Shown here piece after piece: positions 53,085 through 61,692 of a stretch of DNA of 64,000 nucleotides (positions are counted from its first letter, which is position 1; the number at the start of each line of letters is the position of its first letter). This DNA is from DATAXI01 sp963756185 (GTDB lineage: Bacteria; Verrucomicrobiota; Verrucomicrobiia; Chthoniobacterales; Chthoniobacteraceae): NCBI GenBank assembly GCA_963756185.1, contig CAVWMS010000008.1, positions 124,001 through 188,000 of the forward strand, given 5' to 3'. The translations under genes and the position numbers were made by a program. Below the pieces are notes generated by a model. The model was not told the origin of the DNA. It saw only the letters and a list, made by a program, of their open reading frames with translations, and searched no databases.

Positions 53085-54407
53085 TCCGACACGTTTATAA
53101 ACCGAGCAAGAGAGAGGGCGGCAAGCGGGTGTTTGATCGCCTTTATCGGGGCCGTTACCGCCTCGATGGCGAGGAGAGAATTCGGGAAGTGCCTCTCAAG
53201 ACTCCAGACAGGCAGATTGCCGAGCAGCGTCTAAACAAGATTATCCTGGACGAGCAGCGCGAGCAGGAGGGATTGCTTGCGCCAAAAGCCGAGCGGGACG
53301 CGGCGCGACGGCGTTTCGTGGATCACGTCGAGGATTTCATCCAGACGCGGCGGTCCGTCGGAAGGGATACCCGATATGTAAACCAGCTTCGCGAAAAACT
53401 GCTGCGGCTGGGACGTGAATGCGAGTGGTCCACCGTGAAGGACGTAACGGCGCAATCGTTCGAAACGTGGCGGGCTCGACAATTGAGGACGCCAAAGACG
53501 TTGAACGAATATTATGCGTCAATTTCCGGGCTGATGAAATGGCTTGAACCGCGGCTGGGCGTGAACCCGCTTCGGTGCGTTCAAAAGGTGGAGAGTCGGG
53601 GAAGCCAGAAGCGGGAACTTAGAGCGTTCACAGTGGATGAGCTTCAGAGGCTCTTTGCCGTGTCCGGGCCTCGGGGAGTCGTCTATCTGACGGCGGCTCT
53701 AACGGGCCTGCGTCGTGGCGAGCTCCTGCAATTGGAATGGCGGGATTTGCACATGGACGCGGAAAAGCCGTTTGTAAACGTCCGGGCCTCGATCTCCAAG
53801 AACCACAAGCAAGCCATGTTGCCCCTTGCATAGCGATCTCGTGGCGGCATTAGGCCGGCTGCATGCGGATGGGGCGTCGCCAACGGGCTTTGTCTTCCAA
53901 GGCCGGGTACCGCGCATGAGGGTCGTTCAGAAGGACTTGAAGGCTGCCGGGATTCCCTACGTCGATGCCAAGGGCGAATACGCTGACTTCCATTCTCTGC
54001 GAAAGACGTTCGGCACCATGCTGACGCTTGCCGGCGTGCCTCAGCGGGTCGTGATGGAATTGATGCGGCACAGCGATATGCGGCTCACAGCGAAAACCTA
54101 CACGGATGCAGGGATGCTCCCCGTCGATGCCACGATTACAAAGCTGCCTTCGCTGAATGGTGCCGTGAATCCAGCCCCACAACTGGCCCCACAAAGTTTA
54201 GTCCAGGCACGTCCAGCGTTGTCCAACGGTGTCCACGAATCGGAAGTTTCCAATTTTGCTGGAACCGGCATGAATACAGGGTTTGAGGGCGATTTAACCC
54301 TCCATGTCCAACCATGGCCGATGCTGTCCAGAAACGGCAAAAAGTCGGGGCGACAGGATTTGAACCTGCGACCTCTTGGTCCCAAACCAAGCGCTCTACC
54401 AAGCTAA
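53081..54407 (+). CDS. Tyrosine-type integrase (frameshifted)
   Basis: About 442 residues in two frames. The N-terminal SAM-like domain (RFVDHVEDFIQTRRSVGRDTRYVNQLREKL...) precedes the catalytic domain with LTGLRRGELLQLEW (first Arg), SKNHKQAMLPL (Lys), DFHSLRKTFGTML (His-x-x-Arg), MRHSDMRLTAKTYTD (His and Tyr nucleophile). One extra G at about 53829 breaks the frame (LPL|HSDLVAAL). The 3' end runs through the att site and the tRNA-Pro gene (GRQDLNLRPLGPKPSALPS), so the true stop depends on the element junction. It recombines the 40-bp att sites. Confidence 0.85.
54332..54371. repeat. Right 40-bp direct repeat (attR) at tRNA-Pro
   Basis: Identical to 46472-46511. It spans the T-arm and acceptor 3' strand of tRNA-Pro and 13 bp outside it; the remainder of the tRNA lies to the right. 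Confidence 0.9.
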
Positions 54408-54418
54408 GCTACGCCCCG
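54345..54418 (-). tRNA. tRNA-Pro (TGG)
   Basis: Acceptor CGGGGCG (54412-54418) pairs with CGCCCCG (54346-54352), and the discriminator A is at 54345. The anticodon loop is TTTGGGA with anticodon TGG, in stem CTTGG/CCAAG. The T-loop is GTTCAAATC. The 3' half is duplicated at 46485-46511 by integration. The gene is intact. Confidence 0.95.
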
Positions 54419-54534
54419 TCGTCCTTTCACTATGCCCGCATTCTCCCACTGGGCAAGGAAATCTCCCCAAGCCGCAGGCACGCAGCCGCGCGGCCCCGTG
54501 GAGCGGCAAGCAATAGTCTCTCTCCCCTATCTCC

Positions 54535-54960
54535 TTACGAGCCGTTCGCCAGTTGCGCTAGATCCTGCAACGCCCCAAAGAACTTCGTTCCGGGCCCGCT
54601 TCCTTCGCGCCTCAATGCGCCCGGATGCCTCTTGATCCAATCCCGGATTCTCGTGGGACTCTGGTTCAGTTGTTGTGCAATCGATTTCGCGTTTATCCCT
54701 TCCTCCCCTTGCTTCTGCACTACGAACAGAATCTGCACTTCCAACTGCTCGTCGGTCAGCGGCGCAAATCCCGCCGCAGCCTTGATCTGGCTCGCAGTCG
54801 GCCTTCCCGTTATCTCCGACAATTGCATCTCCAATTCGGCTACCACGGCTCGGGCGTCTTTTAGTCTTTGTCGCAGTTCGTTCTCTGCCTGTTCACTCAG
54901 GCTCGATAGGCGGCGGTTCAGTTGATTGATCTCCTCCTGAACGGATGGATAGGCTGTCAT
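54535..54960 (-). CDS. Coiled-coil DNA-binding protein with winged helix
   Basis: 141 residues. MTAYPSVQEEINQLNRRLSSLSEQAENELRQRLKDARAVVAELEMQLSEITG is an H-NS-like coiled coil with TASQIK, followed by TDEQLEVQILFVVQKQGEEGINAKSIAQQLNQSPTRIRDWIKRHPGALRREGSGPGTKFFGAL, a winged-helix-like domain. The likely role is DNA binding; the target is unknown. Met 54960 is chosen because the upstream extension is unstructured. Confidence 0.65.
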   Translation of the reverse strand: MTAYPSVQEEINQLNRRLSSLSEQAENELRQRLKDARAVVAELEMQLSEITGRPTASQIKAAAGFAPLTDEQLEVQILFVVQKQGEEGINAKSIAQQLNQSPTRIRDWIKRHPGALRREGSGPGTKFFGALQDLAQLANGS

Positions 54961-55199
54961 ATTTTCTCGGTTGTGGCAACGTGCCGGCGAGAAGCTTTCT
55001 CGCCGCACTGGCTTATCAATGGCGTGGCATCTTTCTGGCAATTCCTGTCACGCGCTGCAACATCAATTTTTCTTTGCCAATTTTCAATAGTCTTTTTTGA
55101 CTAAAGCAACTTAATCCTCGATAAAAAGTTTTGCTCCGTAATTCTCCTTAATTCTCCCCATAATTTCTGATATTCCTGATCTCTGGAATATTCACCCCT

Positions 55200-56813
55200 C
55201 TAAAATTTCCGAACTGCCTGCAACCCGCCATAGCCCGTCCCGGGTCGCACGATCTCCAACCCCGCCTTCTCTACACAGCCCCGGCGCGCGCGACACGCGC
55301 CATGCCGTTTTTTTCGATCGGTCTTCCTCTGCTTGCGGCTGAAATCGATTGTCTCGGAGAGCAGATGCTCGACTGAGGGCTTCGCCGCCGCGCGGATATA
55401 GATCTGGTAGGAAAAAAGCCCGCGGCTCACCGCGATCAATCCCATGTTGATCGTGATCAGCAGCCGCCCCAGCCAGTTATCACCCACCGCCTTCGGATAC
55501 GGCGCCGGAATCCCTCTGGCTTCGATTACCTCGTATCCAGCCTGTTCAAACAGTTCCCGCAACGACGCAAAGGTGAACAGCCGCGTATGCGTCCGGTCCA
55601 GGATGCCCTTGCGCCCGTAATTGAAATGCCCCAGCAGCAGCATGAAGCGCGTGACAAAAAATCCTATGTTCGCCGTGGTCAGGATGATCTCCGGCCGGCG
55701 CCGCACCGCCGCGTGCCGCAGCCGCTCCATGAATTCATCCGGCTCCTTCAGGTGCTCGATGATATCCAGCAGAAAGACCTGCTCGAACTCCGATAGATCC
55801 ACGGGAAACTCCTCGCGATCCAGGTTCCATTGATAGTAAGTCACCTTCGGGTCGTCCGAATGGTCCGGCACATACTGGTCCACCCCGGTAACATGGTTCG
55901 CCACCTTCGCCAGTTCGCGCGCGATGTAGCCGCGACCGCACCCGATATCGATCACATTCGCCCCGGGCCGCACCGCCTCGATCGCCAGCGTGTGCGACGA
56001 GACGAACCCGAGCTTCATGTCGTAATTTTCCTCGACCGGCCCTATGTCAAACTTCCGGTCATAAAGCAGGTTCCGCTCGTGGCATTTCGCACGCACCATC
56101 GTGCGGAAGACGTCCCACGCGTACTTGATCCCGTTGACGTAACATATCTCGTCCCCGTAGTAAGTCGGGATCGGCAGCTCGACGATGGTCACCTTCGCCA
56201 TCATCAACTGGATGATGATTTCCGTATCGAAATGAAAGTCGTTCGAGTTCCTCTCGAATGGAATCTTCCTCAGCGCCTCCGTCGAGTAGATCCGGTAGCC
56301 GGAATGAAACTCCGACAGGCGCGACCCCAGCATCGCATTCTGGAATCCGGTCAGGATTTTGTTCCCCGTGTATTTATAGAGCGGCATTCCCCCGCGCAGC
56401 GCCCCGCCCTTGTCCATCATGCGCGAGCCAAACACCGCGCCCGCCTCCCCGCGCACCAGCGGCTCCAGCAGCCCGGGCAATTTCTCCGGCGCATACTGCC
56501 CGTCGCCGTGCACCAGCGCCACGTAATCGAACCCGTTCTCAATCGCGTATCGGTAACCGAGTTTCTGGTTGCCCCCGTACCCCTGGTTGAGCGGCGTCCG
56601 CAGCACGGTGATCTTCAGTCCCGCGATGGCCTCCTCATGCGAGAGGCCGGCGGCGAAAGTGTCGTCCTTTGACGAATCGTCGATGACCAGTACCTCGACG
56701 TTCCCCTGCCGCAATTCCTGCGGGATTCGATGCAGCACGCTCCCGATCGTCTTCTCGGCATTGTAAGCGACGATGAAGATCAGAATGCGCTTCTTGGATA
56801 ATTCTGGACTCAT
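55200..56813 (-). CDS. GT2 glycosyltransferase fused to methyltransferase
   Basis: 537 residues. Part 1 (about 1-230): dolichol-phosphate mannosyltransferase-like GT2 (ILIFIVAYNAEKTIGSVLHRIP, VLVIDDSSKDDT, LNQGYGGNQKLGYRYAI, YVALVHGDGQYAPE). Part 2 (about 285-490): SAM methyltransferase (PGANVIDIGCGRGYIARELAKVANHVTGVDQ, QVFLLDIIEHLKEPDEFMERL). A last unusual basic tail after SEHLLSETIDFSRKQRKTDRKK is not homologous to either. The fusion suggests a two-step modification of a polyprenyl-linked sugar. No frameshift is evident. Confidence 0.85.
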   Translation of the reverse strand: MSPELSKKRILIFIVAYNAEKTIGSVLHRIPQELRQGNVEVLVIDDSSKDDTFAAGLSHEEAIAGLKITVLRTPLNQGYGGNQKLGYRYAIENGFDYVALVHGDGQYAPEKLPGLLEPLVRGEAGAVFGSRMMDKGGALRGGMPLYKYTGNKILTGFQNAMLGSRLSEFHSGYRIYSTEALRKIPFERNSNDFHFDTEIIIQLMMAKVTIVELPIPTYYGDEICYVNGIKYAWDVFRTMVRAKCHERNLLYDRKFDIGPVEENYDMKLGFVSSHTLAIEAVRPGANVIDIGCGRGYIARELAKVANHVTGVDQYVPDHSDDPKVTYYQWNLDREEFPVDLSEFEQVFLLDIIEHLKEPDEFMERLRHAAVRRRPEIILTTANIGFFVTRFMLLLGHFNYGRKGILDRTHTRLFTFASLRELFEQAGYEVIEARGIPAPYPKAVGDNWLGRLLITINMGLIAVSRGLFSYQIYIRAAAKPSVEHLLSETIDFSRKQRKTDRKKRHGACRARRGCVEKAGLEIVRPGTGYGGLQAVRKF

Positions 56814-57055
56814 TGGGCTTTCGCGCCGGAATTCGGGGGCCGTTTCAGCGTCCCCTCGCACACAAGGCGCTTCGCGGCAGGGAATAATGCAAGACCCGTG
56901 CCCAACAGCCCCATTTTCATCCGGCCCGAGGTCATACGGCGAAGCGTAGGAGCCTCGGCCTCTGGCGTCAATGACTGCCATCCGGCCCAGCACCCGGCCA
57001 TCCCCGGAGTGCGGAGCCCTTTTTCGGACGGGCGCGCCAACGCGCGCCAAAATTT

Positions 57056-57079
57056 TTCGAATTTCGAATTTCGAATTTT
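57056..57079. repeat. TTCGAAT repeat, copy 5
   Basis: Three tandem 7-mers TTCGAAT in the 340-bp region between the GT2-methyltransferase and nrdJ genes. The remainder of this region shows no supported gene. Confidence 0.85.
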
Positions 57080-57152
57080 CCTTGGCTCAGTCAGCCAACA
57101 CCGGCCCGGACCCGCTTCGCTCAGTTTTCGGAGGCTTCCGGTCTTTCATAGT

Positions 57153-60100
57153 CTAGCTGCATCCCTGGCTGGTGCCGCACTCGGTGCAGCAGCCGCACGC
57201 GCCCGCGCGGATGACCTTCGTGCTTCCGCAATTCGAGCACGTGATATCCATGTACATCGATCCCAGCGCCTCCTGCACGCGGTCGGCGTGGCGCCTGGCC
57301 ATCCCATTCATCGCCGGCTCCCCTTCGGACAACGCCCGGTTGGTCACCACGTCGATGATTTCCTTGTCCGCCGTCCGCGACAGCTCGGCCACCGGACGGT
57401 TCACGGCCCGCTTTTCCATTTCGCCGATGCCCTTCATCGGCAGGTCCGGCTGCGTGACGTGCGGCGCGGTCGCCTCCTTGTATCCCTTGATGAACTGGCA
57501 GCCCAGCCAGCGGAAGACGTAATCGGTGATCGACGTCGCATTGCGGATATCCGGGTTCTTGGTGAACCCGCTCGGCTCAAACCGCTGATACGCGAATTTC
57601 TTCAGCAGGCTCTCGAGCGGCACGCCGTATTGCAGCGCGATGGAAGTCAGCGTCGCCACGGTGTCCATGAGTCCGCCGATGGTGCTGCCCTCCTTGCTCA
57701 TCTGGATGAAGATTTCGCCCGGCTGGCCATCCTCGAACAGGCCGACGGTCAGGTAGCCTTCGTGGCCGGCGATATCGAACTTGTGCGTAAGTGACACGCG
57801 CGTGTCCGGCATGCGGTGGCGCACCGGCTGGCTCGCCTGCGCCCGCAGCGCCTCGATCTCGCTTTCCAGCTCGACGATGCGCGCCGGCCAATTGCTCGAC
57901 TTCCGCCGGCGCCGCGGCCGTTTCGCCATTGCCGTTGCCGTTCCCGTTGCCGGTGCCGTGGCGCTTCTTGTCGGTCGCCAGCGGCGCGGAGCGCTTCGAG
58001 CCGTCGCGATAAATCGCAATCGCCTTGAGCCCCAGCTTCCAGCCCTCGATGTAAGTGTTCATGATGTCCTCGACCGTCGCGCTCTCCGGCAGGTTCACCG
58101 TCTTCGAGATCGCCCCGCTGAGGAACGGCTGCGCCGCCGCCATCATCTTGATATGCCCGCGGTAATGCAGGCTGCGCTCGCCCTTCGACGGGCTTGAACG
58201 CGCAATCGAACACCGGCAGATTGCTCGGGCTTCAACCCGCTGCGGATCGTCTCGCCGGTCTTCTCGTCGCGCACGTCCTCGATGGTGTCGTGCGTATCGA
58301 TGTGCTTGATGATCGCCTCGATCTCCTGCCGCGCTGTAGCCGAGGTTGATCAGCGCCGATCGCACCGTCTGGTTGACGATCTTCAGCATCCCGCCGCCGG
58401 CCAGCAGCTTGTATTTCACCAGCGCGATGTCCGGCTCGATGCCCGTGGTGTCGCAATCCATGAGGAACCCGATGGTCCCCGTCGGCGCCAGCACCGTGAC
58501 CTGCGCGTTGCGGTAGCCGTGCTTGCGGCCCAGCTCGAGCGCCGCGTCCCAGCACCGCTGCGCCTCTTCCTTGAGAAGGCGAACCGCTCGGAGGCCTGGA
58601 TGCTCGCCACGCTCGTCGCGGTGCAAGCTCGATCACCTCGAGCATCGGCTCGACGTTGTCCTTCGCCAGCGGCTTCTCGACGCCGCAGGCCCGCGCATCC
58701 TTGTAGCCCGGAAACGGCCCCATGTGCGCGCGCCATCCGCGCGCTCTGCTCATAGGCGTGGCCGGTCATGATCGCCGGTGATGGCGCCAGCCAGCGCGCG
58801 GCCTTCGTCCGAGTCATAGCCCAGCCCGTAGCTCATAATCAGCGCGCCCAGGTTCGCGTAGCCAAGCCCGAGCGTCCGGAAGATGTGCGAGTTCTCCGCG
58901 ATCTCCTTGACCGGGTAGCTCGCGTTATCCACAAGGATCTCCTGCGCCGTGATGAATATCCGCACCGCCGCCTTGAACCGCTGCACGTCGAACGAGCCGT
59001 CCGCCTTCTTGAACTTCAGCAGGTTCAGCGACGCCAGGTTGCACGCCGTGTTGTCCAGGAAGAGATACTCCGAGCACGGATTGGTCGAGTTCTGCCGCTC
59101 GGTCCCCTTGCACGTGTGCCACTTGTGGATGGTCGTGTCGAATTGCATGCCGGGATCGCCGCAGACCCACGTCCCCTCGGCGACTTTCTTCAGCAGCGTC
59201 CGCGCGTCCTTCTTCTCGCACGGCTTGCTCGTCGCGCACCGTGCGCGTCCACCATTCCCGCCCTTCGATGGCCGCATTCATGAACTCGTCGCTCACGCGC
59301 ACCGAAAGATTCTCGTTCTGGTACATGATCGAGCCGTACGCGTCGCCATTGTACGAGCCGTCGTAGCCCTGCTCGATCAGCGCCCACGCCTTCTTCTCCT
59401 CCTTCGGTCTTCGCCTCGATGAATTCCTCGATGTCCGGGTGCCAATCCTTCAGCGTGTTCATCTTCGCCGCGCGCCGCGTCTTGCCGCCGCTCTTCACCA
59501 CGTTGGCCACCTGGTCATACACCTTCAGGAACGAAAGCGGACCGCTCGGCCTCCCGCCGCCCGGAGAGCTTCTCCCGCGTCGAGCGCAGCGTCGAGAGGT
59601 CCGAGCCCGTCCCGCTGCCGTATTTGAAGAGCATCGCCTCGCTCGTGGCCAGCCGCATGATGTCCTCCATCGAGTCATCCACGCTCTGGATGAAGCACGC
59701 GCTGCCCTGCGGGTATTCGTACTGCGTCGGCGCCCGCTCGGCCTTGCCGGTCTCGCGGTTGTAGAAATAGTTGCCCGCGCCGGCATTCTTGCCGATCCCG
59801 TACTGGTGCCACAGCCCCACGTTGAACCAGACCGGCGAATTGAACGCGCCGTACTGGTTCACGCACAGCCACGTCAGGTCGTCATAAAACACCGCCGCGT
59901 CCTCGCTCGCTCGCAAAATACCCGTCCGCCTCGCCCCAATCCGCGATCGTCCGCGTGACCCGGTGCACCAATTGCCGGATCGACGACTCCCGCCCGCCCT
60001 TCCACGGGTTGGTCCCGTGCGCGATGTCGCCGTAGAAATACTTCGAGACCGCGATTTTCGTCGCCAGCTCGCTCCAGCCCTTCGGCACCTCCACATCCTT

Positions 60101-60307
60101 TTGCTCGAAGATCACCTTGCCGCCGTCGTCGGTGATCTTCGCGGTCCGTTTCTCCCACTCGATCTGGTCGAACGGGGAGAAGTTTTCACTCGAAAATGCA
60201 CGCTCGAACTTCAGCCCTTTGGAGGCTGCTTTTGCGCGCGATGCAGGCCGGGGCGCGCTCTTGCCCAGCCGATTGGCGCGGACACCATTGCTCATTTTGA
60301 TCTTCAT
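57153..60307 (-). CDS. nrdJ: Adenosylcobalamin-dependent ribonucleotide reductase, many frameshifts
   Basis: Class II RNR that reduces ribonucleotides with B12 as radical source. Read across frames: FDQIEWEKRTAKITDDGG, AVFYDDLTWLCVNQYGAFNSPVWFNVGLW, GSGTGSDLSTLRS, NPCSEYLFLDNTACNLASLNLLKF (catalytic Cys), TVLAPTGTIGFLMDCDTTGIEPDIALVKYK, ISKTVNLPESATVEDIMNTYIEGWKLGLKAIAIYRDGSK, and the C-terminal Cys-rich Zn-finger-like CSNCG...CGCCTECG. The coding frame changes about ten times (near 59910, 59560, 59402, 59222, 58765, 58735, 58620, 58335, 58210, 57890 and others). Since motifs persist, sequencing error is likely. Start ATG 60307. Confidence 0.85.
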
Positions 60308-60427
60308 GACGTTTAGACTCCGGGGAACTACTACGGGGGTTGAACATGCCCCATCAGGCACACCACACGTTATTCCAGGGTTATTCACGGCCTATCCCCC
60401 AGTTGTTGTGGCCATCAAAGGCAACGG

Positions 60428-60443
60428 GCACTATACCTTGTGG
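60428..60443. promoter_or_regulatory. NrdR-box-like palindrome upstream of nrdJ
   Basis: GCACTATACCTTGTGG agrees at about 13 of 16 positions with the consensus NrdR box ACACTATATCTTGTGT. It lies 121 bp upstream of the nrdJ start codon. A 7-bp inverted repeat (CATGCAA/TTGCATG, 60453-60472) lies near; it could be a weak second box. NrdR itself is not seen. Confidence 0.5.
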
Positions 60444-60620
60444 TCAGCCTCCCATGCAAGAGATTTTGCATGCCAATCCCAGGTAATTTTTTCGGAAATT
60501 TTCAACCCAAAACATCGCCCCGCCGGCACCCCCAGGCAATCCCCAAAAAGCCCGGTTTCCGTCCCTCTCCCGGAAGCGCCATGTACCCGATTGTGTGAAC
60601 ACGCCCCGGGAGAGAGAGCC

Positions 60621-60670
60621 TTGATTCACCTTGATTGACCTTGATTGGGCTTGATTGACCTTGATTGGGG
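60621..60670. repeat. TTGATT 10-bp tandem repeat (5 units)
   Basis: Five 10-bp units TTGATTNNNC with period 10 (TTGATTCACC, TTGATTGACC, TTGATTGGGC, TTGATTGACC, TTGATTGGGG). It overlaps the last 15 codons of the KIARLP-family gene and its stop, so the protein C-terminus (PNQGQSR) is encoded by it. The spacing of 10 bp is close to one helical turn. Confidence 0.9.
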
Positions 60671-61366
60671 TGGGGGTTTGGAGTCGGGTGGGGGGAGTTC
60701 TTTGACGCCGTATTCCCGCTGCATTTGGAGGATGAAGTCGGCTGCTTTTTCTCCGTCGGGGCCGCCGCCGTATGCGGCTACCAGGACTGGACGCATGGAG
60801 GCCTGCCGGAGTGGCTGCATGACTTCATCGTAGGCGTCGCTCACTGCCTGGGCCTGCTTTTCCTTTTCGCGCTCCTCGCATTCGATCTGCCAGCGGGCTT
60901 CCTCGATGCGGGTACGAGCGGCCCGAGAGTCGGCCCTGCGGAGCAGGTGGAGTTGGCGGAGGGCCTGGCGAAGGCGGACCCAGCGTTCGGAGGGATCGGT
61001 GGCGTCTTCGAGGAGTTGGAGGGTGTGGGCGGCCAGTTCGGCGGCGAGGATGCCGGCGAGAATTTCGGGAATGGGCTGGTCGGCGGGGCCTCGCGCAAGG
61101 TCTTGTGAGCGCTCGACGAGGGATGCGAGGCGGTCGGCGACTTCGCGGTGGCGTTGCCATTCGCGAAAGCCGCCCTGCTTCCAGTCGGAGAGGTTTTGCG
61201 CATTGATGGGCCGGCCGTCAAACTCGCGGGAGAGCAGTTCGGTGACTTCCTTGAGGCCATTGAGCCATGGGAGGATGGTGTTTGCCTGCTCGGCGTCGTC
61301 GAGGCGCCGGTTGATGTCTTCGCGGATATTCCGCGGAAGCCTGGCGATTTTTCCGTTTCTGGTCAT
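60626..61366 (-). CDS. KIARLP...QNLSxWKxGG family hypothetical protein
   Basis: 246 residues. MTRNGKIARLPRNIREDINRRLDDAEQANTILPWLNGLKEVTELLSREFDGRPINAQNLSDWKQGGFREWQRHREV is a very recognisable N-terminal module that occurs in many paralogues in Verrucomicrobiota genomes; its function is unknown. The HTH-like segment (INAQNLSDWKQGG) suggests DNA binding. The middle is helical and the end is Pro/Gln-rich, in part encoded by the 10-bp tandem repeat. The upstream gap to the amylase is not coding. Confidence 0.8.
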   Translation of the reverse strand: MTRNGKIARLPRNIREDINRRLDDAEQANTILPWLNGLKEVTELLSREFDGRPINAQNLSDWKQGGFREWQRHREVADRLASLVERSQDLARGPADQPIPEILAGILAAELAAHTLQLLEDATDPSERWVRLRQALRQLHLLRRADSRAARTRIEEARWQIECEEREKEKQAQAVSDAYDEVMQPLRQASMRPVLVAAYGGGPDGEKAADFILQMQREYGVKELPPPDSKPPPQSRSIKPNQGQSR

Positions 61367-61692
61367 GAGACGAGCCTTGCAGGAAAAATGTCGCCTCAGT
61401 TAGTGATTTTTTTTGGGGGGGACCGGGGTTAGGGTTCCGCAGATTGGCAGATGAACGCAGTTCCTTGATTATTCGGGCAAATTCTCTGGCTCATCTTTCG
61501 ACTTCTCGATCCGCTTTGGCGTAGTGTGAACAGCCCCGCCCCACGCGCCAGCGTTCTCCAAATCCGCACTCCGCAATCCGAAATCCGCAATTCTCTTTCT
61601 CCTCGCCCCTCCCGCTCCACGCCGCTACATCACTTTTCGTGCGCTCCCCCCTTCCATTCTGTATAGCCATCCTTTGCCTCGGCGCCCTGAAC
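61367..61692. other. Intergenic region before the amylase gene
   Basis: The ~270 bp holds a G-rich tract, an ATCCGCACTCCGCAATCCG-like degenerate relative of the dispersed element (61561-61595) and the probable signal-peptide start of the next gene. No supported gene besides. Confidence 0.45.

Larger units (their letters stand above)
46472..54371. mobile_element. Integrative element in tRNA-Pro (TGG)
   Basis: A 7.9-kb element bounded by the 40-bp direct repeats 46472-46511 and 54332-54371. A tyrosine integrase is next to the tRNA end, preceded by an AlpA-like factor. It carries a HUH Rep, an unknown gene before it, a 59/206-residue gene pair, a divergent set of small genes with an XRE regulator, and an IS630 insertion. 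Composition and codon use are less GC-rich than the host around 50-52.5 kb. The tRNA gene remains intact at the right end. It resembles small phage-related or rolling-circle integrative elements; no capsid or conjugation genes are seen. Confidence 0.85.

Noticed and set aside
60308..60427. B12 riboswitch upstream of nrdJ
   Set aside because: I could not find the conserved cobalamin riboswitch core in the leader, so it is not claimed.
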